From NCBI GenBank assembly GCA_011959105.1, contig BLLU01000249.1, positions 19,744 through 83,743 of the forward strand: a stretch of DNA of 64,000 nucleotides, in the 5' to 3' direction. This DNA is from Lachnospiraceae bacterium. GTDB lineage: Bacteria > Bacillota > Clostridia > Lachnospirales > Lachnospiraceae. Every line of letters starts with the position of its first letter. Positions within the stretch are counted from its first letter, which is position 1. Below, piece by piece: positions 61,599 through 64,000 of this stretch. The translations under genes were made by a program, and so were the position numbers. The notes beneath the pieces were generated by a model that saw only the letters and a program-made list of their open reading frames with translations, did not search any database and had not been told where the DNA came from.

Positions 61599-62240
61599 AT
61601 GATAGGGCATCAAATTGTAATGGTTATAGTGGGAATCCTGTGCGGCAGTGTTTTGTTTAGCAGATATCTTCCCAAATGGATCAAAAAAGTGGATGTTGTG
61701 GCGCTCAGTGACGACCACAATCCCGGGACGGCCAATGCCATGCAGCATGCGGGCATCCCGGTGGGAATCCTGTGCCTGTTGGGAGATATTTTCAAAGGGG
61801 TTCTTCCCATGCATATGGCGCTGCGGCTGGGCCTGGAGAGTGGCTGCCTGTTTCCCCTGATCATGGCGGGGCCCGTGCTGGGCCATGCCTATTCTCTGTT
61901 TCACAGGGGCAGAGGGGGAAAAGCTATCGCAGTATCTTTTGGGGTATTGATCGGCCTGATGCCCATTCACACGGAACCTGTTTTCGCGCTGTGCAGTATC
62001 TATCTGTTCTTTTCACTGGTGGTGCGGATCCGGCCTCACACCCGGAGGACGCGGATCACTTACAGCCTGTTGGCTCTGAGTTCTCTGTATATGCTTTATG
62101 CCCGGTGGATTCCCTGGCAGGTCTGTGGGGGAATCTTGATGCTCTCCTGCGTGGTGGTGCGCAAAAACAGCCTGCGGCAGCAGGCCTTGGAACTGCAGAC
62201 AGCCGGAGAGACAGAAAAAACCACCACCGTTTCCGCATAA
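61599..62240 (+). CDS. PlsY-like glycerol-3-phosphate acyltransferase family protein
   Basis: The 213-residue membrane protein starts at ATG 61599 behind AGAGGAAA. The PlsY blocks are present in altered form: SDDHNPGTANAMQHAG for the usual SGNIGATN-type loop, CLLGDIFKGVLPM, and GHAYSLFHRGRGGKAIAVS for the GHxFSxFxxFKGGK loop. Six membrane helices are likely. True PlsY uses acyl-phosphate; the altered loops suggest a divergent paralogue. It lies 35 bp from the glycolipid synthase gene. Confidence 0.8.
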   Translation: MIGHQIVMVIVGILCGSVLFSRYLPKWIKKVDVVALSDDHNPGTANAMQHAGIPVGILCLLGDIFKGVLPMHMALRLGLESGCLFPLIMAGPVLGHAYSLFHRGRGGKAIAVSFGVLIGLMPIHTEPVFALCSIYLFFSLVVRIRPHTRRTRITYSLLALSSLYMLYARWIPWQVCGGILMLSCVVVRKNSLRQQALELQTAGETEKTTTVSA

Positions 62241-62460
62241 TCAGTGAAGTAATTGATATGCCAAGATATCTGAAGAAACTCGGGAAGCGGATGCTTTCTG
62301 CAAGCAGCTGCCGATACAGCATCGGAGACTGACAATGGGGATGCCTTTGAGATAACGAATGAGGCCGGAACAGTGTAAGAGCAGTGTCCCGGACTTTTAA
62401 CGGGGAATTTGCCGGAGGATTGCGGGAATCTGCCGGGAATATGGAGAGGAAGGATTTAGG

Positions 62461-63579
62461 ATGAACAGAGGTAAATGGAACAGAGGCAGAAGGAATAAAG
62501 GGAATCAGAATGATCCCAGTAAACTGCCGGAAAATTTTCTGTCAATACTAAGCTACAGAGGTATGGCTGGTTTAAAAAGCGTATTTCAAACCTGCAGCCT
62601 GGAGGCGACCCTCAGTTATGGACAGACTGCCGTATTCTATGCACATAGAATGTCAGAGAGAATGATGCGGTGGTTGGTAGAGCAGGGAGCCAACATCAAT
62701 GCAGTGGATCAATGGGGAAGAACGTCCCTGCATAATATTATATCCCATCTTGCCTTTGAAGATCAGCTTGAGACGGTGGATTTATTGATACGTCTCGGTG
62801 CGGACATCCATGCGGTTACGCCTGATGGGGACACGCCTCTCCATTATGCGGCGCAATGGGGACATCTTTCGATTGTGGAAAAGCTGGTGGAAAACAACGG
62901 AGATATTTATGCCCCAAATAAACGGGGCCAGATCCCGATGGAGTACATGATGGCCAGAGCCAATAACAGCAATATTTGCCAGATTCTTCCCGTTGCAGAA
63001 TACTTTCTTGCTTTGGGGGTTCCCATTACGGATACCATGCGTCAGTCTGTCAGGCAATTGGCGAAATTTTTCGCATTTTACCGTTCAGATTTTAATAAAG
63101 CACGCCTGGCGGAAACAGAAGAGGCCCTGCAGTGTCTGTTGGAAATATTTGGCGTTCCGGCGCCGCCTCCCAAGCGTTTTTATGATGGGAAGGCGAAGAT
63201 CATTGCAGCCCCGGGAAGCTGGCAGGAGCAGTTTGAAGAACTGTATCTGTGGATACTTACCCCGCCATTAACAGAAAAGGCAGGGACCGTGCAGGGGGAA
63301 CTGCTCCGCGTATCGGGTTCGGTCTGCAGTCTGGTTCTGGACGGTTTTGTGACGGATTGGGCGGAATTCCCCACAAGGGTCAAGCTCTATTACATCCCTC
63401 ATTTTTTACGTAAGGGCAATCCTCTTTTAAGAGAAGAGATCAGGGAGGCAAAGCGTGTCATACGGGAACTGATCCGTGAGGAAAAAATATTGCGTCCTGA
63501 GAAATTATGTGAATTAACTGTTTCCTGGATACGGAAAAATCCGGACCCCATTCCCCTTGGAAGAACCTTTTATGACTGA
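62461..63579 (+). CDS. Ankyrin-repeat protein
   Basis: The 372-residue protein starts at ATG 62461 behind GAGAGGAAGGA. About four ankyrin repeats cover residues 55-190 (RMMRWLVEQGANINAVDQWGRTSLH; VDLLIRLGADIHAVTPDGDTPLH; VEKLVENNGDIYAPNKRGQIPME). A helical C-terminal half of unknown fold follows (PRVKLYYIPHFLRKGN-like region, EIREAKRVIRELIREEKIL). No signal peptide, so likely cytoplasmic; the partner protein is unknown. Not linked to its neighbours by operon spacing. Confidence 0.8.
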   Translation: MNRGKWNRGRRNKGNQNDPSKLPENFLSILSYRGMAGLKSVFQTCSLEATLSYGQTAVFYAHRMSERMMRWLVEQGANINAVDQWGRTSLHNIISHLAFEDQLETVDLLIRLGADIHAVTPDGDTPLHYAAQWGHLSIVEKLVENNGDIYAPNKRGQIPMEYMMARANNSNICQILPVAEYFLALGVPITDTMRQSVRQLAKFFAFYRSDFNKARLAETEEALQCLLEIFGVPAPPPKRFYDGKAKIIAAPGSWQEQFEELYLWILTPPLTEKAGTVQGELLRVSGSVCSLVLDGFVTDWAEFPTRVKLYYIPHFLRKGNPLLREEIREAKRVIRELIREEKILRPEKLCELTVSWIRKNPDPIPLGRTFYD

Positions 63580-63603
63580 TGACAGAGCAGCGGAAACCTT
63601 GAA

Positions 63604-63655
63604 GAGGGTGTCGCAAAATCATCAAATTAGATGATTGAGCGACATCCTCGCTTTT
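63604..63655 (+). terminator. Long hairpin terminator after the ankyrin gene
   Basis: GAGGGTGTCGC..AATCATC and GATGATTGAGCGACATCCTC pair over about 20 bp with two or three mismatches, followed by GCTTTT. The sequence GGGTGTCGCAAAA also resembles insertion-sequence ends, but no transposase is present. Confidence 0.7.
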
Positions 63656-63799
63656 ATACCCCGAATTCTGCCTTTTTCTTCATTGTTTTCAGAAAGGGAA
63701 CCCGGATTCAGCTGCGCGTTCCTCCTGTGATTCGGTGCTTTCTGGCCAAGCAGCAGCAAAATCTTTGTCCTGAAATGCAAAGTAAGGTCAAAAAGGGGA

Positions 63800-63863
63800 T
63801 TGACAATGCATATTATATGTCGTATAGTATGTTCAGAAGCAATATTATACGGCATATAATATT
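63800..63863 (+). promoter_or_regulatory. Strong promoter with two palindromic operator-like sites
   Basis: TTGACA (63800-63805), 17 bp, TATAGT (63823-63828) is near consensus. An imperfect palindrome ATATTATATGTCGTATAGTA overlaps the spacer and -10, and a second one, AATATTATA-CGGCA-TATAATATT (63841-63863), lies just downstream. The two share a common half-site, as expected for a repressor binding twice. The gene it drives must lie beyond the window's right edge. Confidence 0.65.
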
Positions 63864-63945
63864 GTATGGACAAACAAAATGCTTTTGCCGTGAGGGCAGA
63901 AGAGGAACCCCAAGCGTTACAACCTTCGGGGTGCACGGTATCATA

Positions 63946-64000
63946 ATCGGGTATCGGGTATCGGGTATCGGGTATCGGGTATCGGGTATCGGGTATCGGG
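63946..64000. repeat. 7-bp tandem repeat (ATCGGGT) running off the window
   Basis: Seven full copies and a partial eighth copy of ATCGGGT fill 63946-64000 without any mismatch. The array continues past the edge, so its full copy number is unknown. It lies downstream of the operator-rich promoter, probably in the leader of the next gene. Confidence 0.95.

Noticed and set aside
63622..63936. Minus-strand 104-residue frame near the right end as a transposase remnant
   Set aside because: No transposase motif is visible, and the frame overlaps a hairpin terminator and a strong plus-strand promoter.
63946..64000. CRISPR array
   Set aside because: The unit is 7 bp with no spacers, and no cas gene is present; the Cas4-like helicase domain is not CRISPR-linked.

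Overview
The window looks like a chromosomal segment from a gut-type member of the Clostridia, most likely a Lachnospiraceae relative. Pointers are strong AGGAGG-type ribosome binding sites, an extensive arabinoxylan-degradation locus with MalF/MalG-type sugar ABC importers, a pyrophosphate-type phosphofructokinase, an HPr-like protein with a cre-like site, and the NHL/Yip1/DUF5696 gene set. The species cannot be named from the sequence alone.

Layout. (1) 1-4132: the truncated end of a GH43-CBM-esterase fusion and a second GH43-type gene, closed by a terminator. (2) 4133-14230: a visibly AT-rich island holding one compact, same-strand gene set. It contains a 54-residue precursor with four W-S-G-Q repeats, a radical SAM/SPASM maturase, a PqqD-like recognition protein, two fused ABC exporters, a short TIM-barrel protein, a sirtuin-like protein with a shortened zinc module, an HExxH metallopeptidase, an HPr-kinase-like protein and a family-5-type nucleotidyltransferase. 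I read this as a ribosomally made, post-translationally modified peptide (RiPP) cluster of a type I do not recognise, and it is the best candidate for an undescribed system here. (3) 14234-32268: GC-rich xylan utilisation (AraC regulator, lipoprotein, GH8, SGNH esterase, GH115, frameshifted GH43), interrupted by a five-gene MacB-like export system. (4) 32259-50762: a second AraC regulator, then a long run of sugar importer genes (two solute-binding proteins and two permease pairs) around a membrane-anchored NHL propeller, a Yip1-like protein and a DUF5696 protein, then GH43 and two U32-like proteins. (5) 50853-64000: mixed housekeeping and accessory genes: XRE regulator, FliD-like protein, PPi-PFK, a radical SAM/DNA-metabolism pair, an HPr-like protein without the catalytic His, an XPD-like helicase, a glycolipid glycosyltransferase, a PlsY-like acyltransferase and an ankyrin protein. 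The window ends in an operator-rich promoter and a 7-bp tandem repeat that runs off the edge.

How the parts work together. Secreted or surface enzymes and importers would bring arabinoxylan oligosaccharides into the cell. Intracellular GH8, GH43, GH115 and esterases without signal peptides would finish their breakdown. In the RiPP island the PqqD-like protein would hand the leader to the radical SAM enzyme, the kinase-like and nucleotidyltransferase-like proteins may tailor the peptide, the metallopeptidase may trim it, and the two exporters would secrete it. No tRNA, rRNA, CRISPR array or intact transposase was found by eye.
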